Shown: positions 11,639-19,530 of the stretch, piece after piece
Position numbering within the stretch: position 1 is the stretch's first letter
How the letters are laid out: the number at the start of each line of letters is the position of its first letter
DNA from: Symbiodinium natans
Lineage: Eukaryota > Sar > Dinophyceae > Suessiales > Symbiodiniaceae
DNA: 25,000 nucleotides
Reading direction: 5' to 3'
Assembly (NCBI GenBank): GCA_905221605.1
Contig: CAJNDS010002013.1
Location: 1 to 25,000 of the forward strand
Program-made: the position numbers and the translations under genes
Notes under the pieces: generated by a model
Told to the model about the DNA's origin: nothing
The model's input: only the letters and a program-made list of their open reading frames with translations
The model's database searches: none

Positions 11639-11830
11639 TTCTTTGCTGTTTTCATCCTACAATCTCTTCCTCTCTCGCTGAACGAGAAAAGAAGAGAGCA
11701 AGGGCAACGACAAGGGACAAGGAAAACTTCTTCCTACTTTTGTCCATTCTTTGTTGTTTTCCCCCTGCAGTCTCTTCCTCTCTCGCTGAATGAGAAAAGA
11801 AAAGAGCAAGGGCAACGAAAAGGGACAAGG
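11639..11830. repeat. 108-bp local tandem duplication
   Basis: The segment beginning TTCTTTGCTGTTTTC at 11639 is repeated from 11747. Both copies carry the TCTCTTCCTCTCTCGCTGAA region followed by GAGAAAAGA and AAGGGCAACGA. The second copy is also the start of the larger duplicated block at 11746. Confidence 0.75.
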
Positions 11831-13352
11831 AAAGCGTCTTCCTCTTTTTTTTGCAGTTCCCTTGAATTTCCTAAGCACAAAGAACAGAAAACCTGGCAAC
11901 GCAGGAGAGAAAGAAAGCAAAAGAGAGGGTGTAGGGGCACTCAGCGGCCTTCCTTCTTGCCACGAACAAAAACAATCCATCCTCCCCTCTTTTCCCGTCC
12001 AAAAACTTCTCTTTTCCTTGTCCTCTTGTGTATTCATTGTCACGTGTGTTAGAAAATATTTGGCTTCGAACATCCCCACCCTCTCTTGGTAGAGATACTC
12101 TGGGGTTGGGCACTCCAGCAACACTCTGGGGCTGGGCGCTCGAGGGAGACACTGGGGTTGGGCTTCAGGGAGTTTGGGCACTGGGGTTGGGCCTCTGGGG
12201 TTGGGCCTCCAGGGACTCTGGGGTTGGAGACTCTGGGCTGGGCACTCCTGGAAACGGTGGGGTTGGGCGCCCTAGCGAGACTCTGGGGCTGGGCTGGGGT
12301 TGTCTGGGGTTGGGCACTCCAGGGCCACTCTAGAGTTGGGCACTCCAGGGACACTATGGGGTTGGGCGCTCCAGGGATGAGCGAGGAGTAGACCGGGTGA
12401 GGAGAAGAGTTCCGGGCGAGGAGAAGAGTCGCAGGCGAGGAGAAGAGTTGAGTTTAAAATCAAACAACCCCACACCGAGGGTGGGGAACAAAGAAGAGAG
12501 AAGGGAGATAAGAGAGACGAGCGAGGATGATGGTGGCGAGATTCATGTGCATTCTTGCATGTTCCGTTTTCCTGCTGTAAGAAAAGCGCAACAGAAGTGG
12601 GAAAAGAAAGACGAGGCAGGATGAGTAGTGACTGAAATTGGCGCCTTGTATATGTATTTGTCTTTCTGTAACGAGATAGACTATAGAACAGGGATAAACG
12701 GGGAGGGGGAATTTCTTCGCACTGTTGTATGCCCGACTTTCACAAAAAGAGCAAAGGGAAGCCTTGTTCCCCAAGCAGTCTACTGTGTTGGATTCTAAAC
12801 TCATTGTTTTCTTCCCACAATCTGCAGCGAAGCAAAGAATGTCTCTTTCCATCTCGTCTTATCCATTTGCTTCTCGTCTGGAAGAAAGGAACAAAGAAGA
12901 GAGAGAGCGAGAGAGAAGAGAGAGAATGCCAAGGATGAAGGTAGGAGATGATCTGCAAGAAGAGAGCTGAACAAGATCGAGAAGAGAGGAGAGGGAGTTT
13001 CTTCTTCTTCTTCCTCTTATGTATCCGTTGTTTTTTTCAAGCGTTCCTTGATGTTTCCCTTCTACTGTGTCTTCCTCTCTTGCTGACTGAGAAAAGACAA
13101 GATTCTTAAGATCAAGGACAGCGAAAGGGACAGGCAAACCCTTTTCACATTTCTTATCTGTCCCTTTGAATCTCCTCAAACCATGGACAGAAGACATAGG
13201 CACGCAGGAGAGAAAGAAGGCAAATGAGAGCGAACACAGGAAATCAACCCTGCTCCAGGAAAAGAGGGAGCCCCTTTCTGCAACTCACAAAACAATTTTT
13301 TCTTCCCTCTCTCTGATCGTCAGTTTGCTTCTTTTTGACCTGTCTTATTTTG
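11746..13352. repeat. Segmental duplication, copy 2
   Basis: This contains the counterparts of copy 1 blocks at 11746-12047 and 12489-13352, separated by an insertion of about 440 bp (12048-12488) that copy 1 lacks. It carries the inverted 161-bp block at 12731-12891 and a contracted GA tract. No gene is recognised; open frames are compositional. Confidence 0.85.
12095..12385. repeat. G-rich minisatellite (CTCTGGGGTTGGGCACTCCAG)
   Basis: Irregular tandem units of roughly 20-27 bp, with the consensus ACTCTGGGGTTGGGCACTCC followed by AGGGA, are strongly G-rich on the plus strand and capable in principle of forming G-quadruplexes. The array sits inside the insertion that separates the two blocks of duplication copy 2. 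Overlapping open frames on both strands read the repeat and are not genes. Confidence 0.85.
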
Positions 13353-13785
13353 ACTCATCTTCTTGCATTTTATCCTTTCTCCTTTGTAAGAACACAGCCA
13401 AAGAAGAGGTTGCGGGAGGGTGAACACCTTTTACCGACATATTCCCTTCAATCTACTCGAATAGAAGACGGAACAGAAGCATCGGAACACGAGAAAGAAG
13501 GCAACAGAGGGAGAATTACTGGAGTCTGCCATTTGCTTTTCCTGTCTCCTTTGTAAGAAAAAGCCAAAGAAGAGGTTGAAGAGGAGACGGAGGATGAAGA
13601 AGGCAAAATGGAAGGAATGAGCGGGCTCAACCCTGCTCTAGGGGGGGAACCCCCTTTTGCAACGATCTCGTCTAGAAGAAAGGAACAAAGTGTGCGTGTG
13701 TGGGTGTGTTGTGTGTGGAGAACAATTAAAAGGTCATATCATACATAAAGGTTCCTGCCACATATATATATATATACACTAAACT
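13353..13785. other. Purine-rich spacer ending in GT and TA tracts
   Basis: Purine-rich sequence with two short related stretches (CCTTTGTAAGAA(C/A)A(C/A)AGCCAAAGAAGAGG-like, at about 13382 and 13550) is followed by a GT-rich tract (13690-13720) and (TA)n (13762-13776). No gene is seen. The right arm of the distant inverted repeat lies at its end. Confidence 0.5.
13728..13778 (-). repeat. Right arm of a distant inverted repeat
   Basis: In reverse complement this reads AGGAACCTTTATGTATGATA and onward, matching the left arm at 1889-1935 and sharing its adjoining (TA)n tract. Outward of it begins CCCTAAA-type DNA, as on the left side, where telomere motifs end at 1728. Confidence 0.6.
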
Positions 13786-14767
13786 CTTCGGCCTAAACCC
13801 AAGCCCTAAACCCTAAACCCTAAATCCTAAACCCTAACCCCTAAACCCTACACCCTAAAACCCCTAAACCGCACAAAAGAAGACTCTTGTAGCTTAGACA
13901 AGGCGCTTAGTGAAGAGTGGCTACCCATGGCCGCCACCTCTTACCAGGGCGAGGAGATGAACCAGGGTCGCCTTAATTGGGTTTAGGGCTTAGGGTTTAG
14001 GTTTTAGGGTTTAGGGTTTAAGGGATAAGGGTTTAGGGTTTAGGGCTTAAATAGGGTTTAGTGTGAAGAGTTTAGAGGCAGGTCGTGAAATTTCCGGCTG
14101 AGGTCGGCTTCGGATCGCCTCATCCGAACACTTTGACGCGACTGCGGGGTAACCTCGCTATGACCAGCCTTCAAGGTTGGCATCGTCTGAGAAATGTTTC
14201 AACATGCCCCTTGGTCATAGGAGGCCCCCCCCCCTCCCCCCCCCCCCCATGTGTATCTTTCATCCCTGGAATCAAGGGCAGTGAGTGTCCGACGGTTCAA
14301 GCCCTGAATTTCCAACCGCCTCAAAAAGAAAGAGGACCCCACTGTTGCTGCGCTCCGCGTGAACCGTTTAGGGTTTAGCTCGAGGGCTGTCAGGGCTTCT
14401 CTAAACCCTTTTGGGGAGGGGAGACACCGGCCCAGCTGAAAGACGCCTGCCGAGCTTAGGATCGTACAGTGGCCTGGTATCCAAACAACGCTGCATGCAC
14501 CCAATGCTCACGGAGTGCTTGCACTTCGTTTACCCTAAGCCCTGACCCTAAACCCTAAACACCTAGACCCAAGAGTAACCTAGGAATAACACTTTTTGCT
14601 GTAAAGGGGCTTCTAGGGGAGCCCCTAAGCCCCAACACAACAGGAAATAAAGGCCTACTCCGGGGCCTAGACACGAAACCGAATGAATCGAGGATGCCTC
14701 AAACCCTAAACCCTAAACCCTAAACCCTAAATCCTAAACCCTAAACCCTAAACCCTAAACCCTAAAC
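13785..14767. repeat. Telomere-type repeat blocks before the retroelement
   Basis: CCCTAAA-type repeats lie at about 13797-13870, TTTAGGG-type at 13979-14060, a weak CCCTAAA patch at 14530-14562, and a clean CCCTAAA array at 14699-14767 into which the retrotransposon is inserted. Between them is unrecognised sequence, including a C-rich run (14225-14248). Open frames at 14085-14504 on both strands cross this C run and are not convincing genes. Confidence 0.85.
14763..14767. repeat. Target-site duplication, left (TAAAC)
   Basis: Five bases identical to those right after the 3' LTR. Five base pairs is the normal duplication length for copia integrases. Since the target is itself a seven-base repeat, part of the match is expected, but the repeat phase is exactly continuous once the element is removed. 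Confidence 0.85.
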
Positions 14768-15007
14768 TGTGAAATATGACGCGCTGACTGCAGGTACCCC
14801 AGCAGCACATCTACCGCTTGGCTGCATTAGTTTGCATTGTAGTGTTGTGGGTGTGGGTGGACTGCTGAAGCTATAAATGCTTTCGCTTTTGGTCCACACA
14901 AGGCCTTGAGCTGAAACCCGCTGACAAGAAAGAGCAAAAGAAAGTTCCCTCTCGACTGTGCACTGTGGATCAGAGTAATCCACCCAAATAGGTTCACAAG
15001 TTTCACA
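14768..15007 (+). repeat. 5' LTR
   Basis: 240 bp with short inverted termini (TGTGAAA / TTTCACA). It contains TATAAAT at 14872-14878, a plausible core promoter position for transcription starting in the middle of the LTR. A TTTCGCTTTTGG stretch follows shortly after. No AATAAA signal is evident. It differs from the 3' LTR by a single base. Confidence 0.95.
14872..14878 (+). promoter_or_regulatory. Possible TATA box of the LTR promoter
   Basis: TATAAAT occurs 104 bases into the LTR. The position suits an LTR promoter. Dinoflagellate genes often lack TATA boxes, so function here is only inferred. The same site in the 3' LTR is at 23192-23198. Confidence 0.4.
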
Positions 15008-15019
15008 TGGTAGCGGAGC
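15008..15019 (+). promoter_or_regulatory. Primer-binding site, initiator-Met tRNA type
   Basis: TGGTAGCGGAGC starts directly after the LTR. TGGTAGC(A)GAG is the complement of the 3' end of eukaryotic initiator methionine tRNA including CCA, the usual primer of copia elements; here one base differs from the animal consensus. It overlaps the left arm of a six-pair hairpin (GGAGCG at 15015-15020 with CGCTCC at 15027-15032). Confidence 0.8.
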
Positions 15020-15076
15020 GCTGAGTCGCTCCAGAAGCTGCCCTGTACATAGCGCTAGGACACGTAGGTGAGCAGG

Positions 15077-18052
15077 ATGACGAGTAGAGTTAGGACGCCT
15101 TCACCAAGTGCTGCTGACGCGAGGCGTCAAAGGTATGGCCCAGCGTACGAGGCCACTCAAAGAGCCAAGGGTGATGGTAGGACTCCGTCTCATGTTTACG
15201 ATGTAGAGCGTGGAAGTGTACAGAATAGCCCACAGAGGCCACAACGCTTCAGGATGGATGCGGATGATGGCAATGGCTTTGGGTCGGGACAGACGGTTCC
15301 GCAGCCACCGGTGGGTATGCAGCCAGGAGCCGGAATGTTTTTCCAAGCGCAGCAAGCCGCGATGATGCAGCAGGGACTGTACAGGACGCCTGGACTGGCG
15401 CAGTTTGCTTTGGGTCAGAGCTCAATGGGCGGAGTGCCGGAAGGCGCCAATGTAAATATGGCTACGGCGGGGCTCAGAGGAGCCATGTGTGGACCGTGCG
15501 GGCCGGCAGGTGCCCACTCGGCTGGTTACCCTCCTAACGGACTTGGAGGTTGTTGCGCTCCTAACGTACCTGGAGGCTTCGTTTGTTTTGGTGGCCAAGT
15601 AGGGCCAAGTCCTCCTAACGTACCTGGAGGCTGTGTTTTCCATGGTGGCCAGAATGGGCCAAGTCCTCCTAACGTACCTGGAGGCTGTTTTTTCCCCGGT
15701 GGCCAGAATGGGCCAAGTTCTCCTAACGTACCTGGAGGTTGTGTTTTCCAAAGTGGACTGAGCGCTCCTAACGTAACTGGATGCTCTGTGTTTGAAACGG
15801 GCCAAGAGGGCCAGGCAGGACCTGCTGGAGGTGGGTCTGCACCTGTAGGGCCAAGAGGGCCAAATGGGCAGGATGCTGATGTTGATAGTCTGGAGAATGT
15901 GTCTACCCCGCAGGGGCCGCCCGAAGGGCATGAGGCTGTAGGCCAGCAGCGCCTGGCAGCCCAACTTGGTGCTCACGAGGAGCCTTCTCACACGCAGTGT
16001 GGTGCAACTGGCCAAGCAGATATGGCTACTATGAGGGCACTGCTTCACTCGCAGGGCGAAGCCCTGAGAAGTTGCATGGCTGAGGTTGCTAATCTTGGCA
16101 GGCGGGTGGAGCAGCTGGCCCTTGGACGAGGGCAGCCTACGCAAGAAGAAGGTGCTGGTGGTAGTGTTGGCAGAATGACCAATGCAAGCAGTGGCTTCGG
16201 TGCCAGAGTGGCGCCACCTCAAGGACAGCAGTTTTGTGGAGCTTCTGCTCGGGCAAAGCCCGAGAAAGAGGAGCAGGACATCTTTACGAAGTCTGAAAAG
16301 TGGCTTCCTGCACTTCCCAGCCCGCAGTTTGATGGCTGGAAGAACCGTGAGCAGGAGATTTTGGGCTTTAACGAGTACCTGACTACCTTGAAGGGTTGGG
16401 TTGCTCTTGGTAGTGATACTTTTCCTATCGAGATTGAGCAAGCCATTAGGTGGCCTCATGAGATTTTTCAAGCTACTCTCACCAAGCCGCAAGCTCAGAG
16501 GAGCAACAGGCTCCTTGCTATCTTGCGCCAAGCTTTTGCCAGCCACGCGAGAGCAGACATGATTTTGCGTTCCTATGTAGAGGGGGCTACGTATGGAGAA
16601 AATCTCCATCGAAGCTCTGGGGACACATGTGGTTTTGAAGCCTTACGCCTTTTAGGCCACGAGTTTTCCTTACGCTCTCGGGCTGAAGCCAGCTACTTTC
16701 GTGCCGAATTCATCAAGCGCAGTTTTCGTGGAGAGTCTGCTGCTACTCATGTCTCAGACATAGTACGCAAAGTGGACGTCGAGCTGTCTCGCTACAAAAG
16801 ACTTGTTGAGACTTTGCCTAGCGCCGTTTCTCGCGATGGTCTCGAAGTAGGTTCGTCAGATCTCACCCTTATGCTTTTGCGGAGTATTTCAAAAGATGCC
16901 CGCTCTTACTGCCTTCTCCATGCCACAGGAGAGTCGTACGTGGAGTTGCGAAAGGCAGCTCTGCGTTACGAGTCCCAACAGCGGATGTTTTCGGAGATGG
17001 GTCTCGGTGACAGGCAGGAGCGTCTTGTGAATGAGCTAGATGACCCCACTGGCGAGTGGTGGGAAGATGACGAATGGTACGAGGACGAGACTGTTAGTGC
17101 TTTGTCTGGCAAATGCCGGCGTTGTGGCAAAGCAGGCCATTTTGAGAAAGACTGTAAAACAGATCTTTCGAAAACTGAGTGTTTCAAGTGTGGTGAAACA
17201 GGCCACATAGGAGCAAGATGCCCCAAAGCCAAGGCCAAAGCGAGGTCTCACTCTGACACAAGTAGCCAAAGCAGTAAAACTGCAGAGTCTCGAACGACTG
17301 GCAAGCCTGTTTCTGCTAAGGGAAAGGGCCGTGGAAAGAGCACTCAGGCCAAAGGCCGTGGTCGCTCAGGCAAAGGCGGCAAGAAAGGCAAGATGCACGA
17401 GCTCACTGAAGATGCCGAAGGCGAAGAAGCAGCTCAGGATGATGGGACCTATGAGGCTGGTGAGTATGAAGCCGAAGAAGAAGGTACTGCGAGCAGTTTG
17501 CTCATGATGCCTCTCCTTCTCAACGACGATGTTGAAGAGAAGAGTGAGTTTGGTTTGTGTCCTTTGCGTTCTCTTTGTGATGCGTTGATGCTGTTTCAAG
17601 TGGACACAGATGACAGTTGGTCATGGTGGCTGCTGGATTCAGGCGCCTCTGTGACAGTAATGGCCACGCAGTTTTTGAGCAAGTACTCTTTCTCCCACCT
17701 TACGGATGCTAGTCCGGGAGGTTTCTCCGCCGCGAACGGTTCTGCTGTACAGATGTCCAAACGCGGTCGCGCTAGAGTCGCTTTTGAAACCAAGGACTCT
17801 GTGATGCCGTTTGACCTGAATTGCTATGTCGGCAAAACGCGGCACAACATTATCAGTGTACCTCAGTTGATGGACAAAGGTTGGGAAATCCACTTTGTCA
17901 GTGATGGGTGTCACCTGAAGCATGCGTCAGGCGTGATTATCTGTGACATAACTTGGTACTGTGGGTGTCCATGGTTGCGGGCAGTTGAGGTTGCCGAAGG
18001 CGATCTTGATGTGCCTAAAGGGTCAAAGGACCCAGGTTTTCACCAGTGCTAA
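15077..18052 (+). CDS. Gag and aspartic protease polyprotein (ORF1)
   Basis: A 991-codon frame from the first ATG at 15077; an in-frame TAG lies just upstream at 15065. In order it encodes a low-complexity N-terminus, a Gly/Pro/Cys-rich repeat (about residues 153-240), and a copia Gag core beginning near EKWLPALPSPQFDGW (from about 16288). Two CCHC zinc knuckles follow: CRRCGKAGHFEKDC (17114-17155) and CFKCGETGHIGARC (17180-17221). Next come a Lys/Gly-rich linker, an acidic stretch and the protease active site LLDSGAS (catalytic Asp codon 17636-17638). It ends with the copia protease tail NIISVPQLMDKG and a GAG-pre-integrase-like segment. Gag packages element RNA and the protease matures the polyprotein. 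The stop TAA (18050-18052) overlaps the ATG of the integrase frame. Apart from family resemblance, the N-terminal 400 residues are unassigned. Confidence 0.93.
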   Translation: MTSRVRTPSPSAADARRQRYGPAYEATQRAKGDGRTPSHVYDVERGSVQNSPQRPQRFRMDADDGNGFGSGQTVPQPPVGMQPGAGMFFQAQQAAMMQQGLYRTPGLAQFALGQSSMGGVPEGANVNMATAGLRGAMCGPCGPAGAHSAGYPPNGLGGCCAPNVPGGFVCFGGQVGPSPPNVPGGCVFHGGQNGPSPPNVPGGCFFPGGQNGPSSPNVPGGCVFQSGLSAPNVTGCSVFETGQEGQAGPAGGGSAPVGPRGPNGQDADVDSLENVSTPQGPPEGHEAVGQQRLAAQLGAHEEPSHTQCGATGQADMATMRALLHSQGEALRSCMAEVANLGRRVEQLALGRGQPTQEEGAGGSVGRMTNASSGFGARVAPPQGQQFCGASARAKPEKEEQDIFTKSEKWLPALPSPQFDGWKNREQEILGFNEYLTTLKGWVALGSDTFPIEIEQAIRWPHEIFQATLTKPQAQRSNRLLAILRQAFASHARADMILRSYVEGATYGENLHRSSGDTCGFEALRLLGHEFSLRSRAEASYFRAEFIKRSFRGESAATHVSDIVRKVDVELSRYKRLVETLPSAVSRDGLEVGSSDLTLMLLRSISKDARSYCLLHATGESYVELRKAALRYESQQRMFSEMGLGDRQERLVNELDDPTGEWWEDDEWYEDETVSALSGKCRRCGKAGHFEKDCKTDLSKTECFKCGETGHIGARCPKAKAKARSHSDTSSQSSKTAESRTTGKPVSAKGKGRGKSTQAKGRGRSGKGGKKGKMHELTEDAEGEEAAQDDGTYEAGEYEAEEEGTASSLLMMPLLLNDDVEEKSEFGLCPLRSLCDALMLFQVDTDDSWSWWLLDSGASVTVMATQFLSKYSFSHLTDASPGGFSAANGSAVQMSKRGRARVAFETKDSVMPFDLNCYVGKTRHNIISVPQLMDKGWEIHFVSDGCHLKHASGVIICDITWYCGCPWLRAVEVAEGDLDVPKGSKDPGFHQC
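15533..15790 (+). repeat. 54-bp tandem repeat inside gag
   Basis: The motif CCTAACGTACCTGGAGG recurs at 15533, 15560, 15614, 15668, 15722 and 15767. The central spacings are exactly 54 bp (18 codons) and the outer ones 27 and 45, so the reading frame is kept. The encoded unit is PPNVPGGCVFHGGQNGPS-like. It may be a flexible, cysteine-bearing self-association segment; that role is a guess. Confidence 0.9.
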
Positions 18053-18054
18053 TG
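18050..18054 (+). promoter_or_regulatory. TAATG stop-start overlap, ORF1/ORF2
   Basis: The ORF1 stop TAA (18050-18052) and the ORF2 ATG (18052-18054) overlap by one base. Such overlaps serve termination-reinitiation in some non-LTR retrotransposons and RNA viruses. No canonical -1 slippery heptamer in the right phase lies in the 18019-18049 overlap. Confidence 0.55.
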
Positions 18055-19530
18055 GCTTCAGGGACAGCTGAGGAGCCCAGTGCCTCAGCTGTGCCTGCCA
18101 GGCAAAGTGGAGAACAACTCTCTAAAGAGAGTGTTTTTGAGCAAGAGCCGGCTGCAGTTGGGGAGACAAGCGCTGCTTCAAGCCAGCCTGTTGCTGAGCC
18201 CGCCAAGCGACGGGAGGAGCAGCTCTCTAAAAGGGATGCTGCTGAGTATGAAAAGCACAGAATGAGGAGACATGTTCCTTATGACCCCCACTGTGTCCAG
18301 TGTCAGCAAAGTCGTGGTGTGTATAGGCACCCGCGCCAGCGCCGCAAGTCTCCTGAGCCAAGGCTGTATGCTGACTTCTTTGATATCGCGCATGAAAATT
18401 CGCGTCAAGAGCACAGGTTTTTGGCAATTATAGAAGTGGCGTCGGGCATGATAGGTGTAATACCTTGCTCGTCTGATAGGCGAGTGACAAATTCAGTTTT
18501 GGCACATTGGCTTGCTGAGTTTGCCATGCCTTCTTCTAAAATAGTTGAGTTGTTTACTGACGCCGAAAAGGCGGTTGCACAGCTGTTTAAAACAGGCCTG
18601 GAATCAGGTGTGCGAATTTTAGTGCGCAAAGCATCGCCGCAAGGACACGAAAGTGTGGGAGCAGCTGAACGCACGGTTAGGCGCTTCAAAGAAGGAGCCG
18701 CTACTATCCGTGTGGACTTGCGTGAGGAAGGTGTAGATATATGCAACACTCACGACAGTTGGTTTCAACTTTTTAAGTATGTTGCGTTTGCTCATAACTG
18801 TTTTGCATGTCCTGGGGAGGGGGCAAGGACGGCGCGCGAAGCGCTTGCCAACCGTCAACTCCCAACAGCAAAGTTTGCTTTGTACGGCTCGGTAGTCCTT
18901 GCTGAAGTACCGGAATCGGTGCAAGCGCCCTCTCGCTTTGTTAAGGCATGCTATTTGAGCCCACAATGGAGCTCAATGGGGCACACTGTAATTACGACCT
19001 TGGAAGGTATCAAGAAAGTTTTTACCGCCAAGAGTTTAAAATTTCTCACTCCAATTAGCTTTGATGTTTCCTTAGCTCAGGGATTCTTGACCAAAACTGG
19101 TCTTGCACTGAACCCTAAGCTTGACAAAGGGCCGCAAAAGGCTTACGAGGGACCAATACAACCGGGCGAAATTGTCGTAAAGGGACAGCCGCCAGCGTCC
19201 TTCCTCAAGGAGCACGGGCGTACGCCAGGATGTAATGCCTGTTCGTACCCAACTTTTCACGGACGAGTTCACAACAAAGCTTGTAAAGAGCGGTATCGCC
19301 TCTTTCTGCAAAAGCAGCAGGACTTGTTAAAGGAAGGTAAGGAGCAGCCTGCTAAGCAAGCTGAGCCTTCACCTGCTATTGTTCCTAGTGTGCCAGAACC
19401 TGAGTCGCAAGACCACCAACCAGATTGGTTGAGTAAGTTCGATATAGAGGTTGCTGAAGAGCCGGGTAAAACTGCGGTGCCAAGCCCTGAAATGTTTGAT
19501 CCCGCCCCGCTCCTCGTCGTTTTAAAATAA
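18052..19530 (+). CDS. Integrase (ORF2)
   Basis: A 492-codon frame, offset -1 from ORF1 and starting at the ATG that shares its A with the ORF1 stop. After a Ser/Ala/Glu-rich linker, a zinc-binding HHCC region is visible (His 69, His 74, Cys 81, Cys 84; HVPYDPHCVQC). The catalytic triad is Asp 108 (LYADFF), Asp 170 (LFTDAE) and Glu 206 (GAAERT), with exactly 35 residues between the last two, the D-D-35-E spacing of retroviral and copia integrases. It joins element DNA to the target. The C-terminal third is Pro/Glu-rich. The frame stops at TAA 19528-19530 directly after a slippery-type heptamer, and the -1 frame continues into reverse transcriptase. It can only be opened from 18019, so expression must use reinitiation at 18052 or a shift within 18019-18049. 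Confidence 0.92.
   Translation: MASGTAEEPSASAVPARQSGEQLSKESVFEQEPAAVGETSAASSQPVAEPAKRREEQLSKRDAAEYEKHRMRRHVPYDPHCVQCQQSRGVYRHPRQRRKSPEPRLYADFFDIAHENSRQEHRFLAIIEVASGMIGVIPCSSDRRVTNSVLAHWLAEFAMPSSKIVELFTDAEKAVAQLFKTGLESGVRILVRKASPQGHESVGAAERTVRRFKEGAATIRVDLREEGVDICNTHDSWFQLFKYVAFAHNCFACPGEGARTAREALANRQLPTAKFALYGSVVLAEVPESVQAPSRFVKACYLSPQWSSMGHTVITTLEGIKKVFTAKSLKFLTPISFDVSLAQGFLTKTGLALNPKLDKGPQKAYEGPIQPGEIVVKGQPPASFLKEHGRTPGCNACSYPTFHGRVHNKACKERYRLFLQKQQDLLKEGKEQPAKQAEPSPAIVPSVPEPESQDHQPDWLSKFDIEVAEEPGKTAVPSPEMFDPAPLLVVLK

Noticed and set aside
12028-12391. Frames rich in GLG/GWA or PQP repeats
   Set aside because: Translation of the G-rich minisatellite on both strands.
15422-16609. A 395-codon frame antisense to gag
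   Set aside because: It lies wholly within a clear copia Gag frame on the other strand and has no recognisable domain.
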